Positions 18,754-28,560 of a stretch of 64,000 nt of DNA are shown one piece after another. Source of the DNA: an uncultured Caulobacterales bacterium (lineage in GTDB: Bacteria; Pseudomonadota; Alphaproteobacteria; Caulobacterales; Caulobacteraceae); the NCBI GenBank assembly GCA_903862425.1, contig CAIOYC010000008.1:62001-126000 (forward strand), given 5' to 3'. Made by a program: the position numbers and the translations under genes. The notes under the pieces were generated by a model. The model had not been told where the DNA came from and searched no databases. It worked only from the letters and a program-made list of their open reading frames with translations. The stretch's first letter is position 1; each line of letters starts with the position of its first letter.

Positions 18754-20054
18754 GCCACCGCCTGGTGAACGATGCGGCCGCTGACCAGGGTCATCAGCAC
18801 GCCACCCTGCAGTCGGCGGCCGTCGAAGGGAGAGTTCTTAGACTTTGAAGATAGCTTGTCGGCATCGACGCGGAAGGGGGCGGCGATATCGCAGAGCACG
18901 AGGTCGGCGGGCGCGCCCTGGGCGATCCGCCCCGCGTCGAGACCGACCAGGCGCGCCGGAGCCAGGGTCACGGCGCGGATCAGGGTCGCCAGCGGCGCGC
19001 CGCCGTCGTGGTGCAGCGAGAGCAGAGCCGGAAGAAGGGTTTCGAGCCCTACGCCGCCGGGAGTCGCTTCGGAAAAGGGCAGGCGCTTGTCTTCGGCCGG
19101 AGCCGGAGCATGGGCGGAGACCACGACCTCGACCAGGCCCGAGACCAGCGCCTCAATCAGCGCCTGGCGGTCGGCTTCGGTGCGGAGCGGTGGGTCGAGG
19201 CGCGCGAAGGTTCGGTAGTCGCCGATGTCCAGTTCGTTGAAGCTTAGATGATTGATCCCGGCGGTGGCGGTGGCGCGCACGCCGCGATCCCTGGCGCGTG
19301 CCAGGCTCTCCAGGGCGTCGGCGGTGGTGATCTGATCGACGATCAACTGCGCGCCGGTGAGGCCGGCGAGGGCGAGGTCCCGTTCCAGCATGATGCGTTC
19401 GGCGACCGCCGGGGCGCTGGGCAGGCCGAGGCGGGCGGCGAACTCGCCCTCGGTAGCGCAGGCGCCGGCGCAGAGCCAGGGATCGGCGGGGCGGTGGGCG
19501 ACGGCGGCGCCGAAGCCCTTGGCATAGCTCAGCACCCGGCGAAACACCTTGGAGTCGGCGATAGGCCGATCCGCGTCGGTGAAATAGACCGCGCCCGCTT
19601 CGCGCATCAGCCCCAGCTCCGCAAGCCGTTCGCCCTGGCACCCGCGGGTGGCGGCCCCGGCGGGATAGACGTGGACCAACTCGATGTCTCGCGCGCGGCG
19701 CAGGATGAAGTCCACCATCGCGGGGTCGTCGATGGCGGGGTCGGTGTCGGGCTGGATGACGATGGAGGTGACGCCCCCTGCCGCCGCAGCGCGGCTGGCC
19801 GACTTCAGCGTCTCCTTGGGTTCGGCGCCGGGTTCGCCTGTCTTGACCCGTAGATCCACCAGGCCAGGCGCGAGCATGGCGCCGCTGCAGTCGATGACCC
19901 GCACATCCTCCGACAGGGACTCGATGGTGGGGCGATGCAAGGCGTCGGCGATCATTCCGTCCTTGACGACGACCGCGCCATCGCCGTCATAGCCCGTCTC
20001 GGGGTCCACCAGGCGTGCATTGATGAAGGCGATGGGCTGGGTCCTACTCGCCAC
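18750..20054 (-). CDS. pyrC: Dihydroorotase-like protein PyrC', predicted non-catalytic
   Basis: An amidohydrolase-fold protein of 434 aa encoded directly after pyrB. The start GTG at 20054 is preferred because GGAGG lies six bases upstream; it overlaps pyrB by 11 nt. The DxHxH metal motif of active dihydroorotases is replaced by DLRVK (residues 67-71), and the late ATDHAPH-type motif reads [10 protein letters not shown]. Such PyrC' (PyrX) proteins are known to be structural partners of class A aspartate transcarbamoylase, so the role is probably assembly of PyrB; the working enzyme must be elsewhere. Confidence 0.88.
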   Translation of the reverse strand: MASRTQPIAFINARLVDPETGYDGDGAVVVKDGMIADALHRPTIESLSEDVRVIDCSGAMLAPGLVDLRVKTGEPGAEPKETLKSASRAAAAGGVTSIVIQPDTDPAIDDPAMVDFILRRARDIELVHVYPAGAATRGCQGERLAELGLMREAGAVYFTDADRPIADSKVFRRVLSYAKGFGAAVAHRPADPWLCAGACATEGEFAARLGLPSAPAVAERIMLERDLALAGLTGAQLIVDQITTADALESLARARDRGVRATATAGINHLSFNELDIGDYRTFARLDPPLRTEADRQALIEALVSGLVEVVVSAHAPAPAEDKRLPFSEATPGGVGLETLLPALLSLHHDGGAPLATLIRAVTLAPARLVGLDAGRIAQGAPADLVLCDIAAPFRVDADKLSSKSKNSPFDGRRLQGGVLMTLVSGRIVHQAVA

Positions 20055-21054
20055 AGCGCGCCTCCGCCCCGTCGAGCCTCGCCGCAAGGGTGGCGAGCAC
20101 CGCCATCCGCGCCGCCACGCCCATCTCCACCTGGGACTGGATGAGGCTGATCTCCGGATCGTCGGCGACGCCGCTCTCGATCTCCACGCCCCGGTTCATA
20201 GGGCCGGGGTGCATGACCTTCACCTTGGGCGAGGCCCAGGCCAACTTCTCCGCATCGAGGCCCCAGTAGCGAAAGTATTCGCGGGTGGAGGGCACGAAGG
20301 CGCCGTCCATCCGCTCGAGTTGCAGGCGAAGCATCATCACCACGTCGGCGCCTTCGATGCCGCTCTTCATCTGGTGATGCACGGCGACGCCCCACTGCTC
20401 GGCGCCCGCGGGCATGAGCGTCGGCGGCCCCACCAGCCGCACCTGAGCGCCCAGCAATTGGAGCAGGGCGACGTTGGACCTCGCCACCCGACTGTGCAGC
20501 ACGTCGCCGCAGATGGCGACCACCAATCCCTCGACCCGGCCGAGCGCACGACGCAGGGTCAGGGCGTCGAGCAGGGCCTGGGTCGGGTGCCCGTGCCAGC
20601 CATCGCCGGCGTTGATGACGCTGCAGTCCACCTTCTGAGCCAGAAGATCCGCCGCGCCCGAGGCGGAGTGGCGCACCACCAGGATGTCGGGCTTCATGGC
20701 GTTCAGCGTCACCGCCGTATCGATCAGGGTCTCGCCCTTGGTGATCGAGGAGTTGCGCGGGGCCATGTTCACCGTATCGGCGCCGAGGCGCTTGGCGGCG
20801 ATTTCGAAGGAGCTCTGGGTACGGGTCGAGCTCTCGAAGAATAGGTTCACCATGGTGCGCCCGCGAAGGGTGGCGAGTTTCTTCTCGCCGCGCAGGCTCA
20901 GACCGACGAAGGCGTCGGCGAGGTCGAGCAGGGCCTCGGCCTGGGGCCGGTTCAGGCCGTCGGTGGAAAGGAAATGGCGCTGGGGTAGGGGGAAGGTGCG
21001 TTCGCGGATCAACCGTTCGATGTCGGTGGCGTCGTGGTCGGCGGCTGGTGGCAT
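20044..21054 (-). CDS. pyrB: Aspartate carbamoyltransferase catalytic subunit
   Basis: Second step of pyrimidine synthesis. Motifs are complete: [20 protein letters not shown] (carbamoyl phosphate), [50 protein letters not shown] and [13 protein letters not shown]. The ATG at 21054 is taken as start; a longer form from TTG at 21093, which would touch the stop of the upstream small gene, cannot be excluded. No regulatory pyrI is present, in line with a PyrB-PyrC' type enzyme. Confidence 0.95.
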   Translation of the reverse strand: MPPAADHDATDIERLIRERTFPLPQRHFLSTDGLNRPQAEALLDLADAFVGLSLRGEKKLATLRGRTMVNLFFESSTRTQSSFEIAAKRLGADTVNMAPRNSSITKGETLIDTAVTLNAMKPDILVVRHSASGAADLLAQKVDCSVINAGDGWHGHPTQALLDALTLRRALGRVEGLVVAICGDVLHSRVARSNVALLQLLGAQVRLVGPPTLMPAGAEQWGVAVHHQMKSGIEGADVVMMLRLQLERMDGAFVPSTREYFRYWGLDAEKLAWASPKVKVMHPGPMNRGVEIESGVADDPEISLIQSQVEMGVAARMAVLATLAARLDGAEARCGE

Positions 21055-21089
21055 CGAAGGGGAGGCTATAGGCGGCTTCGTCAGGCGGC

Positions 21090-21359
21090 TCAATCAGTAT
21101 CGTCTGTCATTATGCGGCCGGCGATCTTGTCGATCAATCCAGAGGGGCCAGTGATTGTCAGTCCAACATAGGTTTCAGCTTCCACGACCAGGGTGCGACC
21201 CCATACACGATATTTCCAACGCTCCACTTCCTGCGATCCGCCGACGCCCCAGCTATGATGGACACGTCGCGCTCTCAGACTCTTCAGAGCTCTCGTCAGT
21301 TCGTCTCGGATGCGATCATCGAACTCCGCTCCAAGATTGATTGTCTTTCTTGCCCACAT
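21090..21359 (-). CDS. Hypothetical protein, 89 aa, unusual base composition
   Basis: Small basic protein of unknown function with an N-terminal helix ([20 protein letters not shown]) and several strand-like segments ([23 protein letters not shown]). It has AT-richer codons (AGA, ATA, TTG) than all its neighbours, which suggests recent acquisition. It lies between the alpha/beta hydrolase (3 nt gap) and pyrB. The coherent frame across 270 nt with polar and hydrophobic alternation argues for a real gene, but no family is recognised. Confidence 0.55.
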   Translation of the reverse strand: MWARKTINLGAEFDDRIRDELTRALKSLRARRVHHSWGVGGSQEVERWKYRVWGRTLVVEAETYVGLTITGPSGLIDKIAGRIMTDDTD

Positions 21360-21362
21360 GGA

Positions 21363-22280
21363 TCACCCGCCCGCCGGCGCGCCGGGGAGGTTTTCGAGCC
21401 AGCGGAGGATCGCGGCCTCGAGGGCGATGCGCTGGTCGTTGTAGCTGTGGTCGGTGGTGAAGTGGGCTCGCGTGACCTCAGCGCCGCTCTGCGCCTCCAC
21501 GGCCTTGGCCAGCGCCTCGTCGGCGGGGCCGAGGCCATCGTCGGAGGTGATCACCAGCAGGGGGTGAAGGGCCAGGGTGGGGGCGAACTGCGCCAAAGCC
21601 CAGGCCTTGGCGTTGTCCACCGCCTCATTGCCGAGGCTCTCGCCCGTGGCGTTCCCGAGGGTGCGCATGCCGGTTTCGTTGAGGATATTGCTCTCCACCA
21701 CCTTGGCGGCCATGGCGCGGGGGGCGGCGCCGATCGTCGTCCCGAGATCGGCGGCGGAGATCAGCACCGTCCCCATCAGCGCCGGATCGTGACCCGCCGT
21801 ATAGCCCGCCAAAAAGCCGCCGAGGCTGTGGCCCATGACCACGATCTTCGCGGGGTCGATATGGCTGGCCAGCGGCGTGTTGGGATCGCGCAGCCAGGCG
21901 ACGGCGGCCTGGGCGTCCTCGATGCAGTGGGTGAAGGTATAGTCGCCCCGGCTGCCCCATGAGCCGCGATAGTGCAGGGTAAGCACGTTCCAGCCCTCGC
22001 GCTGGAGGGCCCGGGCGAGGTCGAGGTTCTGCTCGTTGCCCGGCAGGCCGTGCAGCAAAAGCACCGTGGGATGCGCTCCCGCGCCGGCGGCGGTGTAGAG
22101 GACCGCGTTGATCTTCGTCCCGTGGGTAGGCAGGGCGAAAGCCTCGAGCCCCGACGGATGCACCCGGTCCTGAACGGGGTCGGCGACCAACGCGGCGGGC
22201 ACCGGCTCCGCGCGCGAGGCGAGGGGCAGGCTCGCCAGGGCGAGTCCGGCGATGAAAACCGCGGCGGCGCATGGACGCAT
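21363..22280 (-). CDS. Exported alpha/beta hydrolase
   Basis: A 305-aa protein with a signal peptide (MRPCAAAVFIAGLALASLPL, cleavage near SRAEP). The alpha/beta hydrolase core has the oxyanion segment LLLHGLPGNEQN, strand NVLTLHYRGSWGS, nucleophile elbow GHSLGGF, and probable acid and His in SDDGLGPAD and TDHSYND. It looks like a dienelactone-hydrolase/prolyl-oligopeptidase-type esterase. Substrate unknown; probably periplasmic. Confidence 0.85.
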   Translation of the reverse strand: MRPCAAAVFIAGLALASLPLASRAEPVPAALVADPVQDRVHPSGLEAFALPTHGTKINAVLYTAAGAGAHPTVLLLHGLPGNEQNLDLARALQREGWNVLTLHYRGSWGSRGDYTFTHCIEDAQAAVAWLRDPNTPLASHIDPAKIVVMGHSLGGFLAGYTAGHDPALMGTVLISAADLGTTIGAAPRAMAAKVVESNILNETGMRTLGNATGESLGNEAVDNAKAWALAQFAPTLALHPLLVITSDDGLGPADEALAKAVEAQSGAEVTRAHFTTDHSYNDQRIALEAAILRWLENLPGAPAGG

Positions 22281-22463
22281 GGCGAACTCCTATGACAGCC
22301 GAGCTTGGCACGGGCCGCGGCACGCCTCAACCGGCGAGCCTTCCGGACATTGGATAGGCCCAGACCCCCGCCGTGTGGGCACGGGCGATGCCATAACCTG
22401 TCCGCTTAGAAAATCACCTAACACGCCGGCCATTCGGACACTTCACGTTCGGGGCAGCGTCCG

Positions 22464-22666
22464 GTCCAGCCTTTGGCAAAGGCGCGGGGCGAGGCCGTCC
22501 GCCTCATGGGCGGCCTGCTCTAAGACAAACCCGACGTCCTCTGGGCCAGTCCAGATATCAAGGTGGTGGTGACCGACGAGCAAGGCGCGACGTCATCGCC
22601 ATCGCCGCCCGAGCCGACAGATCTGCGCTGGTCGAGCGCACTGAGATCGCTTGTCGCGAAGAGTAG
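22464..22666 (+). pseudogene. Decayed DUF6894-like small protein gene
   Basis: Between the hydrolase and the small secreted gene, a once-coherent protein can be read in two pieces: KARGEAVRLMGGLL (from 22479), a stop codon at 22521-22523, then DKPDVLWASPDIKVVVTDEQ, a frame change near 22590, then DVIAIAARADRSALVERTEI ending at 22666. The pattern REAVRLxGxLL...W...VxVTDxxG resembles DUF6894 proteins. One stop and one frameshift indicate a relic. The flanks (22281-22463, 22667-22765) show no gene; 22690-22720 is AT-rich and may hold the promoter of the next gene. Confidence 0.45.
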
Positions 22667-22765
22667 CTTTGCTGTTTCTGCGGCGTCTCGTCGCTGCGGT
22701 TAACCGTACAATTTAAATAGTCATCAGCACAGGCAGGATGACCCTCCTCACGTAGGGAGGCATCC

Positions 22766-22987
22766 ATGCGTACATTTCCGATCCTGATCCTGGCTTCAGC
22801 CTTGCTCTTATCGCCCCTGGCCGTCCATGCCCATGGCGAAGCTTCACCGAGCTTGCTCAAGCCGCGCGTTACACGCGCCGTGTTCACCGACAAAAGCAAA
22901 GCTTCGTCTGTCGATGAGCAGGAGCGCGCCCGCCTTCTCCTCACCGTGCTGTGGCTGGCGAGCGAGACGCCGCACAAGGTCCGCTAG
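22766..22987 (+). CDS. Small secreted protein, unknown
   Basis: A 73-aa product with a clear signal peptide (hydrophobic ILILASALLLSPLAV, cleavage after VHA), leaving a mature peptide of about 50 hydrophilic residues with no cysteine. GGGAGG five bases before the ATG supports translation. It is convergent with ruvX (9 nt between stops). No family is recognised. Confidence 0.6.
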   Translation: MRTFPILILASALLLSPLAVHAHGEASPSLLKPRVTRAVFTDKSKASSVDEQERARLLLTVLWLASETPHKVR

Positions 22988-22996
22988 CTTTCGAAG

Positions 22997-23461
22997 CTAG
23001 GTTCGCAGGCGGTCGAGCGCGCCCTGCAGGATGTAGCCGGCGGCGGCGCGATCGACCACCTCGGCGCGCTTGGCGCGGGTCATGTCCGCCTCGTCGATCA
23101 GCATGCGGTTGATGGCCATGGTGGACAGGCGCTCGTCCCAGAAGGCGATGGGCATGTCCTTCAACCGGAGCAGGTTGCGGGCGAAGGCGCGGTTGGACTG
23201 ACAGCGCGCGCCCTCGGTTCCGTCCATGTTGACCGGCAGGCCGATGACGATGCCCGTCGCGCCCCGGCTCGCCATCAGGGCGAACAACTCCTCGGCCTCC
23301 AGGGTGAACTTGCGCTTGTGAATGAGGGCGAGGGGGGAGGCGATGGTCCGGGTGACGTCCGAGACCGCCACGCCGATGGTCTTTTCGCCCAGGTCCAAGC
23401 CCACCACCGGAGTATGGGGCGGCAGGGCGGTGGGCAGATCGATGAGGTCGAGCACGGGCAT
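22997..23461 (-). CDS. ruvX: RuvX/YqgF family nuclease
   Basis: RNase H-fold nuclease linked to 16S rRNA 5' processing and proposed Holliday junction resolution. The 154-aa protein has the first catalytic Asp in VVGLDLGEKTIGVAVSD, the central IVIGLPVNMDGTEG and the conserved FWDERLSTMAINRMLIDEAD. It is divergent from gatC, a common alphaproteobacterial arrangement. Confidence 0.94.
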   Translation of the reverse strand: MPVLDLIDLPTALPPHTPVVGLDLGEKTIGVAVSDVTRTIASPLALIHKRKFTLEAEELFALMASRGATGIVIGLPVNMDGTEGARCQSNRAFARNLLRLKDMPIAFWDERLSTMAINRMLIDEADMTRAKRAEVVDRAAAGYILQGALDRLRT

Positions 23462-23534
23462 GGGCGGGCGCTACCCCCCGCTTGCCTCCGGCGCAAGGCC
23501 CGGCTAACCCCGGCGCTCGAATGAGGAGGGCCGC

Positions 23535-23822
23535 ATGGCCATCGACGCCGATACCGTCAGAAAGGTCGCCAGGCTCGCCCGCATCCGGGTGGAGGAGAGC
23601 GCGCTCGAGCCCATGGCCAAGGAACTTACCGGGATCATGGCCTGGATCGAACAACTGGCCGAGGTGGATACCGACGGCGTCGAGCCGATGACCTCCAACG
23701 TGGCCATCAAGCTGCCGCTACGCGAGGATGTGGTCACCGACGGCGAGAGGCAGGGTGCGGTGCTGGCCAATGCGCCTAGGTCCGACAAGGGCTTCTTCGT
23801 GGTGCCCAAGGTGGTCGAATAG
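23535..23822 (+). CDS. gatC: Asp-tRNA(Asn)/Glu-tRNA(Gln) amidotransferase subunit C
   Basis: Scaffold subunit of GatCAB, 95 aa. Family features are [16 protein letters not shown], a helix with [20 protein letters not shown], the [14 protein letters not shown] motif and the closing [17 protein letters not shown] precedes the ATG. gatA follows after 2 nt. gatB is not in the window. Confidence 0.95.
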   Translation: MAIDADTVRKVARLARIRVEESALEPMAKELTGIMAWIEQLAEVDTDGVEPMTSNVAIKLPLREDVVTDGERQGAVLANAPRSDKGFFVVPKVVE

Positions 23823-23824
23823 TC

Positions 23825-25300
23825 ATGGCCGCTCTCACCAACATGACGCTGAAGGCCGCCCTCGACGGCCTGAGCACCAAGGCCTTCTCCGCCGAGGAAC
23901 TGGCCAGGGCGCACGTTTCGGCCATCGCCGCCGCCAATCCCCACCTCAACGCCTTCGTGCTCGAAACGCCCGATAAGGCCATCGAGATGGCCCGCGCATC
24001 GGACGAGCGTCGCGCCAAGGGCGAGGCCGGTCCGCTGGAGGGCGCCTCCATCGGGGTGAAAGACTTGTTCTGCACCGAGGGCGTGCAGTCCACCGCCGGG
24101 TCCAAGATCCTAAACGGGTTCAAGCCGCCCTACGAATCCACCGTCACCGCCAATCTGTGGCGCGACGGGGCGGTGATGCTGGGCAAGCTGAACATGGACG
24201 AATTCGCCATGGGCTCGTCCAACGAGACCTCCGCCTTCGGCCCGGTGAGCAATCCGTGGAAGGCGGCCGGGTCCAACCAGGCGCTGACGCCGGGCGGCTC
24301 CTCCGGTGGGTCGGCTAGCGCGGTCGCGGCCGATCTCTGCCTCGCCGCTACGGCCTCCGACACCGGCGGCTCGATCCGTCAGCCGGCTGCGTTCACGGGC
24401 ACCGTGGGCATCAAGCCCACCTACGGCCGCTGCTCGCGATACGGCATGATCGCCTTCGCCTCTTCGCTCGACCAGGCGGGGCCCATCGCCAAGACGGTGG
24501 AGGACGCGGCCATCCTGCTCACCTCCATGAGCGGGCACGACGCCAAGGATTCGACCTCGCTCGATATCGAGACGCCGGACTTCGCCTCCTTCGTCGGCAA
24601 GTCGATCAAGGGCCTGCGCATCGGCATCCCCGACGAGTATCGCCTGGACGGCATGCCGTCGGAAATCTCGAAGCTTTGGGATGAGGGCATCGAGTGGCTC
24701 AAGGCCGCGGGCTGCGAGATCAAGCGGGTCAGCCTGCCGCACACCAAGTACGCCCTGCCGGCCTATTACATCATCGCCCCGGCGGAGGCCTCCTCCAACC
24801 TCGCCCGCTATGACGGCATGCGTTACGGCCTGCGCGTCGATGGCGGCTCGCTGATCGACACCTATGAGAAGACCCGCGCCGAGGGCTTCGGCGCCGAGGT
24901 GAAGCGCCGGGTGCTCATCGGGGCCTATGTACTGTCGGCGGGCTACTACGACGCCTACTATCTGAAGGCGCAGCGGGTGCGGCGTCGCATCGCCGAGGAC
25001 TTCGACAAGGCGTTCGAAGAGGTGGATGCGCTGCTGACGCCTACCGCCCCATCGGCGGCGTTCGCCCTGGGCGACCGTGTGTCGGACCCCATCGCCATGT
25101 ACCTCAACGACGTGTTCACGGTGACCACCAACCTGGCCGGCCTGCCGGGGCTGTCGCTGCCGGCCGGCCTGTCGGGCGAGGGCCTGCCGCTCGGCCTGCA
25201 ACTGATCGGCCGGGCGCTGGACGAGGGGACGCTGTTCTCCATCGCCGGGGTGATGGAGGACGCCGCCCAGTTCCGGGCCAAGCCGACGCGCTGGTGGTAA
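23825..25300 (+). CDS. gatA: Asp-tRNA(Asn)/Glu-tRNA(Gln) amidotransferase subunit A
   Basis: Amidase that supplies ammonia for conversion of Glu-tRNA(Gln) or Asp-tRNA(Asn). The 491-aa protein has the amidase signature: Lys in IGVKDLFC, the Gly/Ser-rich loop [19 protein letters not shown] with the cis-Ser, and the nucleophilic Ser in [31 protein letters not shown] and the C-terminal [10 protein letters not shown] are typical. Forms an operon with gatC. Confidence 0.96.
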   Translation: MAALTNMTLKAALDGLSTKAFSAEELARAHVSAIAAANPHLNAFVLETPDKAIEMARASDERRAKGEAGPLEGASIGVKDLFCTEGVQSTAGSKILNGFKPPYESTVTANLWRDGAVMLGKLNMDEFAMGSSNETSAFGPVSNPWKAAGSNQALTPGGSSGGSASAVAADLCLAATASDTGGSIRQPAAFTGTVGIKPTYGRCSRYGMIAFASSLDQAGPIAKTVEDAAILLTSMSGHDAKDSTSLDIETPDFASFVGKSIKGLRIGIPDEYRLDGMPSEISKLWDEGIEWLKAAGCEIKRVSLPHTKYALPAYYIIAPAEASSNLARYDGMRYGLRVDGGSLIDTYEKTRAEGFGAEVKRRVLIGAYVLSAGYYDAYYLKAQRVRRRIAEDFDKAFEEVDALLTPTAPSAAFALGDRVSDPIAMYLNDVFTVTTNLAGLPGLSLPAGLSGEGLPLGLQLIGRALDEGTLFSIAGVMEDAAQFRAKPTRWW

Positions 25301-25324
25301 GGGTTTGAGGGGCGGGACTGGGCG

Positions 25325-26215
25325 TCAGGCCCCCAGCACCCAGCCCTCCTCGTGCGTCACGTCCACCACCGCGTCGGCGGGGAAGTCCTTGCCGGGACCG
25401 AACGCGGCGGCGAGCTTACCGGCTTCGTCCAGCCGGGCGAAGTGCTGGCACAGGGTGCGCACCTGCGACTGGTCCTTGACCTCGCCCGGCAGCGGCTCGG
25501 GCTTGACCATGGATGGATAGACCTCCGCCGCCACCACATCGACGCCCGCCAGATCGGCCTCGGTCAGAGTCTTGAAGCCGGTTTCGAACGGCCAGACCCT
25601 GAAGCCCTCGCCCCGCGCCGCCTTCATCCGATCCACGGCCGGAATGCCCACAAGCGCCTGACTGCCCACGGTGCCGTTGCCGAAGATCTGCCATATGGAC
25701 TTGGACCCCTTGGCCGCGACCTCCGCATGGCGCAGCACCGGCGGGACGTCGGTGCCGTGCTCCGGCTTGGTGGACTGCAGCCAGGTCTGCACATCCTTGG
25801 GCGGTGAGCCCCAGAAAGGCCTGGCCTCGCCCGTCATCAGCCGGTTCATCTTGTTGGCCACGGCGAAGCGGTTGTTGGTGTTGTCCGCCTTATCCACCAC
25901 GTTGGACGCCAGGAAGGCCCACAAGCCGGACCAACTCTCATCCTTCAGCTTTAGCGCCGCGCCCGTGCCGCGCGGAAAGCCGAGCGGAAAGTCGAAGCCG
26001 AGCAGGGTGCGCTCGCCTCGCCGCGTCAGGTCGTCGAGGATGGCGTTCAGCCGCGTCTCCGCCTCCGCCCGCGTGGCGGGGTTGAAGCTCTCGAAGCCGA
26101 ACTGGAACCGCACGTCGCGCTTCAGGACGCCGATCCAGATCGAATCGGCCCCCGTCTTGGGCTTGGCGTTGGCGCTCCAGTCGGCGATCACATAGGCGTT
26201 GAACAGGCGCGCCAC
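25325..26215 (-). CDS. Uncharacterised conserved protein (YVIADWSA family)
   Basis: A 296-aa soluble protein beginning with YVIADWSANAKPKTGADSIW, followed by LLGFDFPLGFPRGT, NNRFAVANKMNR and PFWGSPP. Relatives in alphaproteobacteria have this start and the GFDFPxG motif; database labels such as cobalamin or molybdopterin biosynthesis protein for them seem unsupported. The acidic strand starts (ADWS, GFDFP) suggest an RNase H-like fold, as in DUF429, but this is inference. It is convergent with gatA and has no informative neighbours. Confidence 0.75.
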   Translation of the reverse strand: MARLFNAYVIADWSANAKPKTGADSIWIGVLKRDVRFQFGFESFNPATRAEAETRLNAILDDLTRRGERTLLGFDFPLGFPRGTGAALKLKDESWSGLWAFLASNVVDKADNTNNRFAVANKMNRLMTGEARPFWGSPPKDVQTWLQSTKPEHGTDVPPVLRHAEVAAKGSKSIWQIFGNGTVGSQALVGIPAVDRMKAARGEGFRVWPFETGFKTLTEADLAGVDVVAAEVYPSMVKPEPLPGEVKDQSQVRTLCQHFARLDEAGKLAAAFGPGKDFPADAVVDVTHEEGWVLGA

Positions 26216-26381
26216 GGGGGCCTCCGATAGACAAGCGCGCCTTCTACAGCGCGCAGGAGGCGGCTTGAAGTCACGTTATGGGGTTTGGCGCAAACGCCTG
26301 ACTGGCCTTTCAGTTACGTCAGAACGTTTTCGGGCGGCGAACCGGTGTCCACTTCGCCTGAAAATGCTCTAGGAAGGCGCC

Positions 26382-27299
26382 ATGACGAGCGATCTGAGAT
26401 GCGGCGTTGTCGGCGCCGGGGTGTTCGGCGGCTATCACGCCAATCAATACGCCAAGCTGCCGGGGGCCAGGCTGGCGGCGGTATTCGACCTTCACCGAGA
26501 GCGCGCCGAGGCCGTCGCCGGCCCCTTGGGCGGCGAGGCCTTTACCGACATGGACGCCTTTCTCGACGCCGTGGACGCGGTATCGGTGACCTCGCCCGCC
26601 ACCACCCATTTCGACGCCGCCCTCGCCGCACTGAAGGCGGGCAAAGCCACCTATGTGGAAAAGCCGCTGGCCGTCTCCATGGACGACGCCGAGGCGCTGA
26701 TCGCCGCCGCGCGAAAGGTCGGCAAGCCGCTCGGTGTCGGCCATCAGGAGCGCATGGTGTTCCGGGCCATGGGCCTGTTCGACGTGCCGGAAAAGCCGCT
26801 GCGGCTGGAGGCGATCCGGCGCGGGACCTACAGCCCGCGCAATCTCGACGTCTCCTGCGTGCTCGACCTGATGATCCACGACATCGATCTGGCCCTCGCG
26901 CTGTCCGGCGCGGAGGCGTCGAGCGTCGAGGCCACGGCCAAGGTGCTGCACGGCCCGTTCGCGGACGAGGTGAAGGCCGAGGCCATGTTCGACGACGGTC
27001 TGGTCGCCCTCTTCGAGGCCTCGCGCATCGCCGAGGCGCGCGAGCGGCGGATGCTGATCGTCTATCCCTCGGGCGAGGTGGAGATCGACTTCCTCACCCG
27101 CGCCTTTCGCAACACCACGCCGTTCGCCCTCGACCCCAACTTCACCGAGACCGCCATCGGCAAGGACCCGCTCGGCGCGGCCCTCGGCGCCGTCGTGGCC
27201 GCGGCGCGGGGCGATCTCGCCCACCTGCCGGCCGAGGCGGAGGAGGGGGCGCGAGCCCTCGACCTGGCTCTGGCGGTGGAGCAGGCGACGCAGGAGTGA
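26382..27299 (+). CDS. Gfo/Idh/MocA family oxidoreductase
   Basis: NAD(P)-dependent sugar oxidoreductase type. The 305-aa protein has a Rossmann start GVVGAGVFGGYHANQYAKL, the substrate/cofactor motif TYVEKPLAVS and the conserved helix DLMIHDIDLALALSG in the C-terminal domain. Size and sequence style are like UDP-GlcNAc 3-dehydrogenase (GnnA) of lipid A synthesis, but no GnnB partner is adjacent, so the substrate is left open. AGGAAGG precedes the ATG; the stop overlaps the next gene (GTGA). Confidence 0.85.
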   Translation: MTSDLRCGVVGAGVFGGYHANQYAKLPGARLAAVFDLHRERAEAVAGPLGGEAFTDMDAFLDAVDAVSVTSPATTHFDAALAALKAGKATYVEKPLAVSMDDAEALIAAARKVGKPLGVGHQERMVFRAMGLFDVPEKPLRLEAIRRGTYSPRNLDVSCVLDLMIHDIDLALALSGAEASSVEATAKVLHGPFADEVKAEAMFDDGLVALFEASRIAEARERRMLIVYPSGEVEIDFLTRAFRNTTPFALDPNFTETAIGKDPLGAALGAVVAAARGDLAHLPAEAEEGARALDLALAVEQATQE

Positions 27300-28471
27300 G
27301 CTGGCGCGCCCTTCTCGCGCTCACCGCCTGTCTGGCCGGCGGGGCGGCGCGGGCGGACACGATCCGCACCTTGGACAGCGCCATCCTGACGCCCGCAGCG
27401 ATCGACCGGCAAGTCACCGACCTGATGAAGGCCAACGACGTGAAAGGCCTGTCCGTAGCGCTGATCCGGGACGGGCGAGTGGCCTATCTGCACAGCTATG
27501 GCCTGCGCAATGTGGAAAAGGGCCTGCCGCTCACGCCCGACACGGTCACCTATGGCGCCTCCCTGACCAAGGCGACCTTCGCCTACATGGTCATGCAGTT
27601 GGTGGACGAGGGAAAAGTCGATCTGGACAAGTCCATCGGCGACTACCTGCCCAAGCCCCTGCCGGACTATCCCAAATATGCCGAACTCGCCGCCGATCCG
27701 CGCTGGAAACAGCTGACCCTGCGCATTCTGCTGGATCACACCACGGGCTTCGCCAATTTCCGGTTCATGGAGCCGGATGGAAAGCTGCAATTCCATCACG
27801 ATCCCGGCGCGCGGTTCGGCTATTCCGGCGAGGGGATCAACCTCGCGCAGTTCGTGCTGGAGAACGGCCTGGGCCTGGACGTCGGTCAGGAGATGCAACG
27901 GCGGGTGTTCGACCGCTTCGGCATGAATCGCACCAGCCTGACCTGGCGGGACGATTTCGCCGACAACCTGGCGGACAGCTATCTGAAGGACGGCAAGCTT
28001 CAGGCGCACCACAGGCGCGAAAGCGTACGGGCCGCCGGATCCATGGATACGACCGCGCGGGATTGGTCGGCCTTCCTCGCCGGCGTGGTGCGCGGCGACG
28101 GGCTGAGCGCCAGGGCCAAGGCGGAGATGATTCGCCTTCGCATCGCCATCGACAGTTCGGCCCAGTTCCCGACCCTGACCAGCCCGCCTACGGATGAGTA
28201 TCGCGCCATAAAACTCGGCTACGGTGTGGGCTGGGGCGTGTTCGAAACCCCCTTTGGCCATGCCTTCTTCAAGGAGGGGCACGACGACGGTACGGGCAAC
28301 TACGCGATGTGCGTGGAGCCGCGAAAGGCCTGTATTCTCCTCCTGTCCAATTCCGACAGGGCGGAAGGCGTCTACAAGGCGCTGGTGGAAAAGCTCATGG
28401 GCGACGTGCACCAGCCGTGGCGGTGGGAAAGCTACATCCCATTCGATCTACCGAGCGCCGCAACGCACTGA
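27296..28471 (+). CDS. Exported serine hydrolase, beta-lactamase (class C-like) family
   Basis: Penicillin-binding-protein-fold hydrolase of 391 aa from GTG at 27296, which overlaps the upstream stop by 4 nt. A short signal peptide (LLALTACLAGGAARA) is followed by the SxxK motif (SLTK, Ser89-Lys92), a Tyr motif in FGYSGEG and a late HDDGTGN segment. It is probably a periplasmic esterase or peptidase rather than a resistance enzyme; LAxC could also act as a lipobox-like site but lacks the right context. tRNA-Trp follows. Confidence 0.85.
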   Translation: MSWRALLALTACLAGGAARADTIRTLDSAILTPAAIDRQVTDLMKANDVKGLSVALIRDGRVAYLHSYGLRNVEKGLPLTPDTVTYGASLTKATFAYMVMQLVDEGKVDLDKSIGDYLPKPLPDYPKYAELAADPRWKQLTLRILLDHTTGFANFRFMEPDGKLQFHHDPGARFGYSGEGINLAQFVLENGLGLDVGQEMQRRVFDRFGMNRTSLTWRDDFADNLADSYLKDGKLQAHHRRESVRAAGSMDTTARDWSAFLAGVVRGDGLSARAKAEMIRLRIAIDSSAQFPTLTSPPTDEYRAIKLGYGVGWGVFETPFGHAFFKEGHDDGTGNYAMCVEPRKACILLLSNSDRAEGVYKALVEKLMGDVHQPWRWESYIPFDLPSAATH

Positions 28472-28560
28472 TCGCGCGCTTGCCTCCCAAACCGGCCGCT
28501 GGTAAAGCCACCGGCTCCGGCGAGGGCCGCACGCCGCTCGGCGTGATGCTCACTGTCTGG

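Noticed and set aside
22694-22712. TTAA...TTAA pair resembling a CtrA site
   Set aside because: Spacing is 9 instead of 7 bases, so it does not fit the CtrA consensus.
26285-27295. N-terminal extension of the serine hydrolase frame across the oxidoreductase gene
   Set aside because: The sequence is the shifted shadow of the Gfo/Idh/MocA gene; the GTG at 27296 gives a signal peptide and a 4-nt overlap.
27296-28471. Antibiotic-resistance beta-lactamase
   Set aside because: It has the SxxK fold signature but lacks the close match to class C enzymes; the family is mostly esterases and peptidases.
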